Below, one piece after another: positions 1 to 7,558 of a stretch of 64,000 nucleotides of DNA. The translations under genes were made by a program, and so were the position numbers. Source of the DNA: an uncultured Acidobacteriia bacterium (GTDB lineage Bacteria > Acidobacteriota > Terriglobia > Bryobacterales > Bryobacteraceae); contig CAIVVT010000050.1 of assembly GCA_903909435.1 (NCBI GenBank), forward strand, positions 1 to 64,000. The letters run 5' to 3'. Each line of letters starts with the position of its first letter. The stretch's first letter is position 1. The notes beneath the pieces were generated by a model that had not been told where the DNA came from, did not search any database, and saw only the letters and a list, made by a program, of their open reading frames with translations.

Positions 1-579
1 GAAGGCGACGGGTTCGAGGCCGCGGCGACCGGCCGCAATCAGCGCGGCCGCGATGGCCGCCCGGTTGCGCACGCCCATGAGGATAATCAGCGTGTCGACG
101 CCGGCGTAACGCCGCCAGAAACCGGAATCGTCCACGGCCTGGTGCCCGGTGACCACCGCGAAACCGGACGCGAATCCACGGCAGGTGGGAGGGATGCCCT
201 GGAGCGCGGCCACCGCCAGCGCCGAACTGACGCCCGGAACGATCTCCACCGTAAACCCGCGCGCGGCCAGCCAGGCCCACTCCTCCGCACCGCGGCCAAA
301 CACAAACGGGTCGCCCGACTTCAATCGCACGACCAGCGAATAGCGGCGGACGCAGTCCTCCAGCAAAGCGTGAATCCGCAACTGGACGCTCTCCTGCTGG
401 CCCTCCTCTTTGCCGACGTCGATGATCTCGGCCCCGGGCCGGGCCAACGCCAGGATTTCGGGAGGGATCAGGCGGTCGTGCAGAACGGCGTCGGCCTCCG
501 CCAGCAGGCGCGCGGCGCGCACGGTCAGCAGTTCGGGATCTCCAGGGCCAGCGCCAACCAGGCAAACCCGTCCGTTCAC
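1..579 (-). CDS. cobA: Uroporphyrinogen-III C-methyltransferase (partial, 3' end off window)
   Basis: Transfers two methyl groups from SAM to uroporphyrinogen III to give precorrin-2, the entry to sirohaem and cobalamin; cytoplasmic. The first 193 codons are present and the gene runs off the window at base 1. Motifs seen: VGAGPGDPELLT at the N-terminus (SAM-binding loop of tetrapyrrole methylases), RLKSGDPFVFGRG, VPGVSSALA and VVTGH. I chose the GTG at 579, which overlaps the stop of the upstream dehydrogenase gene as GTGA and has GAGGCGAG just upstream; an in-frame ATG at 594 would add five residues but lacks a ribosome site. Together with the upstream gene it makes a split version of CysG: methylase and dehydrogenase on separate, coupled genes. 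Identity is firm; only the length is unknown. Confidence 0.93.
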   Translation of the reverse strand, partial: MNGRVCLVGAGPGDPELLTVRAARLLAEADAVLHDRLIPPEILALARPGAEIIDVGKEEGQQESVQLRIHALLEDCVRRYSLVVRLKSGDPFVFGRGAEEWAWLAARGFTVEIVPGVSSALAVAALQGIPPTCRGFASGFAVVTGHQAVDDSGFWRRYAGVDTLIILMGVRNRAAIAAALIAAGRRGLEPVAF

Positions 580-1223
580 TGGCTCGCCTCGCATCCCTGG
601 TTGGAGGGGGTTACACCGGAGGCCGCATCAGGTACGGGCGGCTGAGGGATTTCCTGATCGAGGATGCTCGCAATGGCTTGCTCGGCTGCGTCGCGGCGGT
701 CCGTCCGCAGCAGTTCCAGAGCAGGGCTATCCACCACGCGGTACCAAATGCTCTTACGCCTGGCGAAGCTCAAGCCGGAATGGCGTATCCGGCCGCGAAT
801 GGAGGCGGCCAAGTCCAGGAATTGCCCGTACTCGGGCCCGACCCAGGACGCCAGCTTCTCCTTCAAGCGCACCGCTAGCGCCGGGCATTGACCGGAAGTA
901 GAAAGCGCGACAACGAGCGCGCCTTGACGGTGAATTGCCGGAAAGTAAAACTGACAATGCGGCGGGTCGTCGAGCGCGTTGAACAAGACCCCGCGGCGGC
1001 TGGCTGCCTCGAACAGGACGCGGTTGATGCCGCTATCCATCCAGGTTGAGACCGCGAGAAATGCGCCATCCAGATCCGCAGGCTGGGGGAGGGTGGTCAC
1101 ACCGTGAACCAATGCACCGGCGGCCTTCAGCGCGGCGAGTTTCTCGTCGGCCAACGCCCCCGAACCGAACACCACGCACACCCGCCCGGTCAGATTGAGA
1201 AAAACCGGAAAGGGATGCTGCAT
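576..1223 (-). CDS. Precorrin-2 dehydrogenase / sirohydrochlorin ferrochelatase-like (Met8/CysG N-terminal type)
   Basis: About 215 residues. NAD-dependent oxidation of precorrin-2 to sirohydrochlorin, and in Met8/CysG homologs also iron insertion to sirohaem. The N-terminus has the family pattern (FPVFLNLTGR, then a Rossmann loop VFGSGALADEK where the family has GGG-VA-RK), followed by NALDDPPHCQFYFPA and ALSTSGQCPALA, both diagnostic of this family. The C-terminal part (about 115-190) matches the Met8 dimerisation/helical region. ATG at 1223 is preferred over the adjacent TTG at 1226. Its stop overlaps the cobA start, so the two are co-translated. Sirohaem made here would serve sulfite or nitrite reductases, none of which is in the window. 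Whether it keeps the chelatase activity cannot be judged by eye. Confidence 0.88.
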   Translation of the reverse strand: MQHPFPVFLNLTGRVCVVFGSGALADEKLAALKAAGALVHGVTTLPQPADLDGAFLAVSTWMDSGINRVLFEAASRRGVLFNALDDPPHCQFYFPAIHRQGALVVALSTSGQCPALAVRLKEKLASWVGPEYGQFLDLAASIRGRIRHSGLSFARRKSIWYRVVDSPALELLRTDRRDAAEQAIASILDQEIPQPPVPDAASGVTPSNQGCEASQ

Positions 1224-1365
1224 CAAATCGGCCCTGTGTATCCATTAATATAACTGAAACTTGTAATTCCCATCAACTTACTCCGGTTCGAAGAGCAAGT
1301 GGGCGCGGCACCCGGGACGGGTTTCATCCAGCCGGAGAATAGCCTTCCAGGCCAACATCGGAGAG

Positions 1366-2454
1366 CTACTTTGCACGCAGGGCCCGGAAGCCGGCGATGC
1401 GGTGTCCGGCGGCGTCGAGCAGGTACAGGGAGTCGCCGTCAAGGTCGACTTGGCGGGCGGCTTCCAGCGCCTTCATGTAGTCGACTTCGATGTTCGCACT
1501 GGCGGGGCAGGCCATGCGAGTCGCCATTACGGGCCCAAAATGGACGGAGGCACCAGACAATGCGGCATCGCCGCTGAAGCGGTTGCAGCCTGTGAAGCCG
1601 GACACGCGCCCCGCCTCCAGAAAGTGAAGGGAGGCTTCACCTTCTCCCACGCCCGACGGAGGCGGCTTGCGCCCGATCTCCGTGAGCACCCAAGACGTCC
1701 CCACCAGTAGCGCCGCAGCGCCCGTGTGCGCCTTCCGGGCAGATGCCGCCGGATCGCCGCTGGTGGAGAGAGTGGGGTTCGGCGCCATCGCGGGGCATAC
1801 GCCTCCCGGCTGCGCCGTCAGGACGTTCGCGAGACGCAGGGTTTCGCCCGCTTGGGAATCAGTCGCTTGCTCAAACGCTCCCGTCGCGGTGAGCAGAGCG
1901 GGCTTACCGCCGGAGACCGCGGTCGAGAGCCGCTGGAGCAGCAGCGGCCGGCCGCTGGTCTCGGCGGGTAATGGAGTCTTGCTGCCACACGGCTGGAACG
2001 TCCGGCGGCCACCCTTTTCCCGGTACACGCCGCGGATACGGTACGACCCTAGCGGCACGTAACCCCGAGACTCGCGCGTAAGGGTGCAGTTCAGATCGGA
2101 CCGGCTGGCACAGGCGTCGCGGCCGCCCTCCCGCTCCAGCAGCAGGAGCGTCCCCGGCGATGCAGCGGCGAAGGACTCCTGCTCCTGCGTTGAGGACATC
2201 AGGGCGAGCACCCCCTCCTGCGCCGACCACACACCCAGGTCCAGCAGGATCTGACCCGTGTTCTCGGAACGTAGGTAAGTTCGCTGCCGGTAGAATCGCC
2301 CGTCGGGACGCAGCGAAAGGACGTAGCGGATTCCCACGCAATCGGCGCACGGCACGTTGCCGGAATATGTCAGCAATTCTGTGACGCGGAAGTCCTGCGT
2401 GGAGGCGGCGGCGCTGCACAGCGCAAGGGTGAAGACGGCGATGGGCAGTCGCAT
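1366..2454 (-). CDS. Secreted NlpE-like / META (HslJ-like) domain envelope protein
   Basis: About 362 residues. A signal peptide (LPIAVFTLALCSAAAS) is followed by an NlpE N-terminal-like domain (YSGNVPCADCVGIRYVLSL, with the CxxC typical of NlpE, roughly residues 28-115) and a C-terminal META/HslJ domain (GTSWVLTEI, then FTGCNRFSG and MACP, roughly 250-360). The residue before the signal-peptide Cys is Leu, so this is a poor lipobox and the protein may be periplasmic rather than a lipoprotein. A middle segment of about 130 residues looks like a second NlpE-type OB portion. NlpE and HslJ are linked to envelope stress and surface sensing in enterobacteria; a similar role here is inference. AGGAGGAG lies just before ATG 2454. 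It is divergent from the glycosyltransferase gene. Confidence 0.78.
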   Translation of the reverse strand: MRLPIAVFTLALCSAAASTQDFRVTELLTYSGNVPCADCVGIRYVLSLRPDGRFYRQRTYLRSENTGQILLDLGVWSAQEGVLALMSSTQEQESFAAASPGTLLLLEREGGRDACASRSDLNCTLTRESRGYVPLGSYRIRGVYREKGGRRTFQPCGSKTPLPAETSGRPLLLQRLSTAVSGGKPALLTATGAFEQATDSQAGETLRLANVLTAQPGGVCPAMAPNPTLSTSGDPAASARKAHTGAAALLVGTSWVLTEIGRKPPPSGVGEGEASLHFLEAGRVSGFTGCNRFSGDAALSGASVHFGPVMATRMACPASANIEVDYMKALEAARQVDLDGDSLYLLDAAGHRIAGFRALRAK

Positions 2455-2698
2455 CAAACTCCTCCTGACGAAGGAACCAGCCGCTCAGTTGCGCGGAATT
2501 GCGAACATCCATGCTGGTTCGCCGCAGTTCCGGTTCGACCGGTCAGGGCTGGGGCAGACTCAAGCCGGATGCCATGGCACGCGCTCCAGCCAGCCTGCTC
2601 GCATATCAGGTTACTCCGAATCGGGAGTACTTGACCGGGAAGCGACTCGCGGCAGCGTCGCTTGTCCCCGGCGAGAGGATGAGTGTAGCCTGAAACGG

Positions 2699-4360
2699 GT
2701 GCGGCGGACGCGGCGGAAGCCGGACAAAGCGAACTTCCAGCCGATCATCAAGCCAGTCGCGGGCATCAGGATTCGATTGAAGTATTGGACTCCCCGAAGA
2801 ACGCAGACGCTCGCGCTATGGGGTCTGGTCGCGCTCTACATCGTGGCCCGGGCATGGCATCTGGCAGCCATCTGCCTGGACGGCGACGAGATCTTCAGCA
2901 TCACCATCGCGGGCAGCAACTGGGCCAAGCTAACCGCGGATGCGGCACGTGATTCAGTCCACCCGCCCACGTTTTACTATCTGTTGAAACTGTGGATCGG
3001 CCTCGGTGGCGACTCGCTGATGTGGCTACGCACGTTGCCGGCGCTTTTCTCGGTGCTGTCGCTGATTCCGCTGGTGCTGTTGTGCCGGCAACTGCGCCTG
3101 CGCCGCGCCGAGATCAACTGCGCCATCGGGATCGCCGCAGTCAACCCGCTGCTGATCTATTACTCGCAGCACCTGCGCATGTACAGCCTGCTGCTGCTGT
3201 GCGCCAGCACGTCGGTCTGGCTCTTCCACCGGGTGATCCAGGCGAGCCCACGCGACCTCACCTGGCGCATTCTGGCTCTCACTGCCGCCAATACTTTGCT
3301 GGTTTACTCGCACTACTATGGCTGGCTGGTGGTGGGCTTCGAAGGCATATACATCCTGCTGTGGAAGCGCGACCGGTTCTGGCCCGCGGCGCTATCGACG
3401 GCGGCGGTGATGGCGGCCTTTGGACCTTGGCTCTACGTGGCTGCGCAGGCCGCGCTCGCGAAAGGCGGTCTCTCGTCCAATCTCGACTGGATTCCGAAAC
3501 CAACGCTCGGCGACGTGGTTTGGATGCTGACCGAGTTCATGGGCTTCGGCGACTTCCCGGATGCGCTACAGCCCGTGGCGTGGGTGATGTTCGTGCTGCT
3601 GGTTGGGGTCGGCATCGGAGCCATGGCGAATCGCCAACGCCGCGGCGAGGGCAACTATGCTCACGCTGTTGGCTTCCTGGCGTTCTTCGTGCTGGGTCCC
3701 ATGCTGGCGGCCTTCGCGGCCTCCGTCATGATGAAGAACTCGATCTGGGGCCAGCGGCACCTGATCTTCGTGGCACAGCCGTTGCTCGTGCTGTGCGTGA
3801 TCCCGTTCTTCCGTTTGCGTTACCGGACCGTGCGAATCGGCGGCATTCTGCTGTGCGCCTTCTGGTCAATCCTGGTCATTCAGCATCAACTGCGAGGCGA
3901 CGACAAGAAGACGCCTTACGATAGCCTGGTTTTCGGGGTGCTCGCCAGTGAAGCTCAATCGAGGGGCCCGATTGAGTTGTATGCCTTGGACCGCTACGTC
4001 CACTATCCATTCTGGTTTTACTCGAACGTGCTGAAAGAGGGCCGCGTCACGGGGATTGCCGCACCGCTTTCTCCGCCCGGGCGGGAGGCGCTGGCCCGCG
4101 CTGCGAAGCGCCTGCATATCAAGGAGAACGTCAGTGTGGAGGATGCTCGCGGCGCGCATTTCTGGGTGGCCTTCAGCAACAAACGCTGGAACCGGCCGGA
4201 GTCGCCGCAGCAGGTCCTTGCACGGCGGGATTGCCGCAGCGGCACTGCTCTCTCGACCGGTGACCGCTACCACACGATCAGCGCAATCCCGGTCTGGTGC
4301 GCGGTTGTGGAAGGGCGCCAGCCCGGCACCCCGGCGGCGCGCCCGACTGGTGCCGACTAG
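2699..4360 (+). CDS. GT-C family membrane glycosyltransferase (ArnT/PMT-like, GT39/83 type)
   Basis: About 553 residues with around ten hydrophobic segments. The first membrane helix is followed at once by an extracytoplasmic loop carrying DGDE (residues 61-64), the acidic catalytic motif of GT-C enzymes, then ARDSVHPPTFYYLL (84-97), the usual metal- and lipid-facing signature of this group. Such enzymes move a sugar from a polyprenyl-phosphate donor to a lipid, protein or glycan on the outer face of the inner membrane; the substrate here cannot be told. The open frame extends to 2357, but that part overlaps the divergent META gene and has no protein-like character. GTG 2699 (or TTG 2777 with CAGGA upstream) is a more likely start. 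The last bases CTAG also encode the stop of the convergent amidase gene. Confidence 0.8.
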   Translation: MRRTRRKPDKANFQPIIKPVAGIRIRLKYWTPRRTQTLALWGLVALYIVARAWHLAAICLDGDEIFSITIAGSNWAKLTADAARDSVHPPTFYYLLKLWIGLGGDSLMWLRTLPALFSVLSLIPLVLLCRQLRLRRAEINCAIGIAAVNPLLIYYSQHLRMYSLLLLCASTSVWLFHRVIQASPRDLTWRILALTAANTLLVYSHYYGWLVVGFEGIYILLWKRDRFWPAALSTAAVMAAFGPWLYVAAQAALAKGGLSSNLDWIPKPTLGDVVWMLTEFMGFGDFPDALQPVAWVMFVLLVGVGIGAMANRQRRGEGNYAHAVGFLAFFVLGPMLAAFAASVMMKNSIWGQRHLIFVAQPLLVLCVIPFFRLRYRTVRIGGILLCAFWSILVIQHQLRGDDKKTPYDSLVFGVLASEAQSRGPIELYALDRYVHYPFWFYSNVLKEGRVTGIAAPLSPPGREALARAAKRLHIKENVSVEDARGAHFWVAFSNKRWNRPESPQQVLARRDCRSGTALSTGDRYHTISAIPVWCAVVEGRQPGTPAARPTGAD

Positions 4361-5766
4361 ACCGGACCGGATAGCGGTGGCGAGGGGAACGGTCCGCGCG
4401 TAGCCTCGAAGCCGACGGCCAGGTCGAGCAGCGTTTCCTCGCTCCACGGCAGACCCACGAATTGCACGGCAGCCGGCATCCCGTCGGCGTCGAATGAAAC
4501 GGGCACGGTCATCGAAGGCATGCCGAACAGGTTCCAGGGCGAGACCAGCCGGATCGCCTCCATCAATGTGATGTCGCCTTGGGGCGTGGCGAAGACCCGC
4601 TGACGGTGCGGGAAGGCCGTCACCCCGAAGGCAGGCATGAGCAGCACCGGCGTCTCCCTCATGCCGCGGAGTAGCGTGGCCCGCAGGGCGTCGCGCTCGC
4701 CGAGTTTGACCACGAGTTCGAGCATCGACGGCGGGGCTTGCCCCTTGACCGTGTCGATCAGTTCCAGGCCGGTCCAATGGCAGCGCTCTTCGCGTCCGTC
4801 GATGAAAGCACGCAGCAAAACGTTGAGCACGTCAACGAAGAAGTAGCGCCACAGTTCGTGCGAGCCGCGGATCAGTCCGAAATCGAAGGGTACGACCTCC
4901 ACGCCCATGGAGCCGAGCAACTTAGCAGCTTTGAGAACCGCCGCGTGTACGGCGGGCTGGACGGGCGTATCGCCATACTGCTCAAGCATCGCCACGCGGC
5001 GGGGTAATCGAGTCGTGCCGATCAACGGCAACGGCACCGAGAAGGGATCGCCCGCATCGTCCCCAGCCAGGACCTGAAACAGCAGGCGAACATCGGCGGC
5101 GGTGCGCGCCATGGGGCCGCCGACTCCCATAAACCCGATGGGATGCCCGCCGTTGGGCCAGTGGCCGGTCATTGGAATCCTGCCCGGGGTGGGCTTCAGG
5201 CCGCAGATCCCACAGAAGTGCGCCGGCTCGCGAATGGAACCGCCGCCGTCGCTCCCGATGCCGCCGGCCGAGCAAAACGACGCGATGGCAGCAGCCTCTC
5301 CGCCACTGGATCCGCCGCTGGTGCGTTCCAGATTCCAGGGGTTGTTGGTGCGGCCGATATAGGCGTTGTCGGTCTCGTAGTTCATCAGGAATTCGGGCGT
5401 GCTGGTCTTGCCCACAATGATCCCGCCAGCGGCTTTGAAGCGGGCCGCTGCCCATGAGTCCTGCTGTGCGACTTCGCGCTCTCGCAGCAGGCTGCCGGTG
5501 CGTGTAGCGTGCCCGGTAAGATCGAACGAGTCCTTCAGCGTGAGCGGCAGCCCAAGCAGGGGGGGGATGTCGCCACCAGCCATCAACCTAACTTCGGCGG
5601 CGCGCGCCGCCGCTAACGCCTCTTCTGCGCAGACTTCCATGAACGCGTTGATCGAAGGATTCAAGCGTTCTATCTGTTGCAGCGAAGCTTGAACGACTTC
5701 GACGGGCGACACTTCGCATTGCCGAATGCGGGACAAGATCTCAACGAGCGATTGCCGGATGGGCAT
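4357..5766 (-). CDS. Amidase (amidase-signature family)
   Basis: About 469 residues, the usual length of the family. The Ser-cisSer-Lys triad is visible: Lys78 in LTLKDS, the cis-Ser in GGSSGGEAAA (151-160) and the nucleophile Ser177 in GSDGGGSIR. It hydrolyses a carboxamide or ester, substrate unknown. GatA is less likely, because no gatB or gatC neighbour is present and the sequence resembles fatty-acid-amide-hydrolase and 6-aminohexanoate-hydrolase type enzymes. No signal peptide is seen. ATG 5766 is a natural start, as MPIRQSLVEI begins the typical N-terminal helix. It is convergent with the glycosyltransferase, the two genes sharing CTAG so that each reads TAG from its own strand. Confidence 0.9.
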   Translation of the reverse strand: MPIRQSLVEILSRIRQCEVSPVEVVQASLQQIERLNPSINAFMEVCAEEALAAARAAEVRLMAGGDIPPLLGLPLTLKDSFDLTGHATRTGSLLREREVAQQDSWAAARFKAAGGIIVGKTSTPEFLMNYETDNAYIGRTNNPWNLERTSGGSSGGEAAAIASFCSAGGIGSDGGGSIREPAHFCGICGLKPTPGRIPMTGHWPNGGHPIGFMGVGGPMARTAADVRLLFQVLAGDDAGDPFSVPLPLIGTTRLPRRVAMLEQYGDTPVQPAVHAAVLKAAKLLGSMGVEVVPFDFGLIRGSHELWRYFFVDVLNVLLRAFIDGREERCHWTGLELIDTVKGQAPPSMLELVVKLGERDALRATLLRGMRETPVLLMPAFGVTAFPHRQRVFATPQGDITLMEAIRLVSPWNLFGMPSMTVPVSFDADGMPAAVQFVGLPWSEETLLDLAVGFEATRGPFPSPPLSGPV

Positions 5767-5882
5767 GGTTCCAGCCTAGCGGATGGTCGACTGCAAACGG
5801 TCGTGCAAACAAGGCGGCTTGTCCGGCATGAGCGCAGATCACTGACCGGTCCACTCCAGAGCATCTGACGGTTGCGAAAGCA

Positions 5883-5943
5883 CACCACTCCCTCACGGTC
5901 CTGGCTCCGATCCGAACGGAGCCACGACCGTGAGGGAGTGGTG
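5883..5943. repeat. REP-like palindromic repeat (inverted pair)
   Basis: Two REP half-sites face each other around a 7-base loop (5910-5916). The outer arms 5883-5900 and 5926-5943 are perfectly complementary over 18 bases, the inner arms 5902-5909 and 5917-5924 over 8 bases, with a single C-C mismatch between them. The core is CTCCCTCACGGTC followed by GGCTCCG, the same family as the pair inside queG at 52822-52938 and a decayed single copy at 55078-55102. Extragenic placement is normal for REP elements. No transposase of the REP-associated type (TnpA-REP/RAYT) is in the window. Confidence 0.85.
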
Positions 5944-6114
5944 GGAATCCGGAGCATTCCCGAACAGCCAGGTCCGCGAAGGCTCAGTGCTGGGGATTTG
6001 TCGAGGATTCTCATCATGCGGGGTGAACCGTCCGCCGGTCCCGGAGAAACGTGCGCTAGCCCGGGTCCGTCGCAGCCTCGAACAGGACTGCGATTACCTC
6101 TCGCGAAAAAGCCC

Positions 6115-6147
6115 TTGACTCACATACTGTGTATGACATAGTATGTG
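6115..6147 (+). promoter_or_regulatory. padR promoter with palindromic PadR-type operator
   Basis: TTGACT (6115-6120) and TAGTAT (6139-6144), 18 bases apart, form a sigma70-like promoter 35 bases ahead of the padR start. Between and across these boxes lies a perfect inverted repeat, CACATACT (6121-6128) and AGTATGTG (6140-6147), separated by 11 bases. PadR repressors bind dyads with ATGT/ACAT-like half-sites and often regulate themselves, so this is a likely autoregulatory operator (inference). Confidence 0.65.
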
Positions 6148-6178
6148 GTACATACGATGCTGCACATGGTAGAGCCGA

Positions 6179-6547
6179 ATGAACGCTGAACCATTTGAGA
6201 ATCTACGTCTCGAACTCCGCCGAGGCTGCCTGGTGGTGGCCGTGCTGGCGGCCCTGCGCGACGAACAATGCGGCTATACGCTGCGCAAGACCCTGGCCGA
6301 GCACGGTATGGCAATCGACGAAGGCACGCTGTATCCGCTGGCGCGCCGACTAGAGAGCCAGGGACTGCTGGCCAGCCAATGGCGCGAAGAAGACAAGCGC
6401 AACAAGCGCTTTTACCGCCTCACCAGCGAAGGCGCTTTAATCCTGGAGCAATTGCTCTGCGAGTGGCAGAGCATCGACGCTTCCCTGCGTGCGGTTTTGA
6501 AGGAGCAAGGTAATGGAACTGATCGAGCGATATCTGCAAGCCGTTAA
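6179..6547 (+). CDS. PadR family transcriptional regulator
   Basis: 122 residues. An N-terminal winged helix (about 10-100) with the PadR pattern: CLVVAVLAAL, then GYTLRKTLAE, then the recognition region DEGTLYPLARRLESQGLL, and the wing FYRLTSEG. A short C-terminal helix would serve dimerisation. This is the short PadR type (PF03551) common beside membrane proteins in Acidobacteriota and Firmicutes. The next gene begins 35 bases before this one ends, so the two are translationally coupled and probably form a regulator/effector unit. The promoter just upstream contains an 8+8 dyad fitting autoregulation. The ligand is unknown. Confidence 0.9.
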   Translation: MNAEPFENLRLELRRGCLVVAVLAALRDEQCGYTLRKTLAEHGMAIDEGTLYPLARRLESQGLLASQWREEDKRNKRFYRLTSEGALILEQLLCEWQSIDASLRAVLKEQGNGTDRAISASR

Positions 6548-7529
6548 GTTCTGGCTGCCCAAAGAGCAGAAGCAGGACATCCTCGCCGAGTTGCGGGACG
6601 ACATCCACGCCCAGATGGAGGCGCAGGAGACCGAACTCGGCCGCTTGCTCACCGATTCCGAAGTCGAGGCCCTGCTCAAGCAACGCGGCCGGCCGTTGCT
6701 GGTAGCCACGCGCTATCTGCCGCAGGAGTATCTGATCGGGCCGGCGCTCTTCCCAATCTACCTGTTCGTTCTGAAAGTCGTGGCGCTGTGCTACCTCGTG
6801 CCCTGGGTGCTCGTGTGGATCGGCATGCTGATCTACAGCCCTGGTTATCGCGCAGTGCAAGGCGCTCACTCCTGGGTTTCCGCCGTGGGATCGCTTTGGG
6901 GTTCGCTCTGGCTCACTGCGTTTGTTACGACGGGCGTCGTGACCATCGTCTTCGCAGTCCTGGAGCGCACTCAAGCCAAGTCGCATTTCCTCGAAGATTG
7001 GGACCCGCGCAAGCTCCCGCCGGTCCTCGATCCCAATCGGATTCGGCTCTTCGATTCCATTGTCGAATTGGTCGTCAACCTGTTCGTCTTCGGCTGGTGG
7101 GCGCAGAATATGGCTTCTCCCATCGTGCTGAATCACCCCGCGCTCCGGATCACGCTGGCCCCGGTCTGGAGCTACTTCTTCTGGGGATTTCTGGTGATCT
7201 CGCTGGTGAACGCGTCGCTGGCCGTGGTGAACCTGATGCGGCCCTACTCCACCAAACTGCGAGCGTCGATTCGCCTGGCCAGCGACGCCGCAGGATCGGG
7301 TTTGTTTTGCTGGCTGTTGAAGGCCAACGTCCTGACCGAATTCGCACCGGCGAACGTCACTGCCGCTAAGGCGCTCGAACTGACCAATGCCATCAACTGG
7401 TGGATGGCGAAGACGCTGCCAGCGGCCATCATCATGTGCGTCGTAATCCTGGTGATGAACGCGTTCAAGGTATGGCGCGCAACTCCGGCCGGAATATCTA
7501 CGCACCAAGGCACGGTCGCGGCGGCGTAG
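6513..7529 (+). CDS. HAAS-type membrane protein partnered with PadR
   Basis: 338 residues. The first about 75 residues form a charged helical domain (MELIERYLQAVKFWLPKEQK, then DILAELRDDIHAQ and EALLKQRGRP) typical of HAAS/DUF1700-like domains, which lie next to PadR regulators and are thought to sense or relay a signal. After it come about six hydrophobic segments (around 80-105, 125-150, 185-205, 220-240, 255-275, 295-315), so most of the protein is in the inner membrane. No transporter or enzyme motif is seen. The 35-base overlap with padR makes co-expression almost certain. Function is inferred from context only. Confidence 0.75.
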   Translation: MELIERYLQAVKFWLPKEQKQDILAELRDDIHAQMEAQETELGRLLTDSEVEALLKQRGRPLLVATRYLPQEYLIGPALFPIYLFVLKVVALCYLVPWVLVWIGMLIYSPGYRAVQGAHSWVSAVGSLWGSLWLTAFVTTGVVTIVFAVLERTQAKSHFLEDWDPRKLPPVLDPNRIRLFDSIVELVVNLFVFGWWAQNMASPIVLNHPALRITLAPVWSYFFWGFLVISLVNASLAVVNLMRPYSTKLRASIRLASDAAGSGLFCWLLKANVLTEFAPANVTAAKALELTNAINWWMAKTLPAAIIMCVVILVMNAFKVWRATPAGISTHQGTVAAA

Positions 7530-7558
7530 CGGTTACTGGCGCTGCTACCAAGCAGCCG

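Larger units (their letters stand above)
5767..6178. other. Intergenic region with REP palindrome and padR promoter
   Basis: Gap between the divergent amidase and padR genes. It holds the REP-like palindrome at 5883-5943 and, at its right end, the promoter and palindromic operator of padR. I see no convincing gene in the rest; the short open frames here have no recognisable protein character. Confidence 0.7.

Noticed and set aside
2357-2698. N-terminal extension of the glycosyltransferase to 2357
   Set aside because: It overlaps the start of the divergent META gene and has no protein-like sequence; the first membrane helix begins well after 2699.
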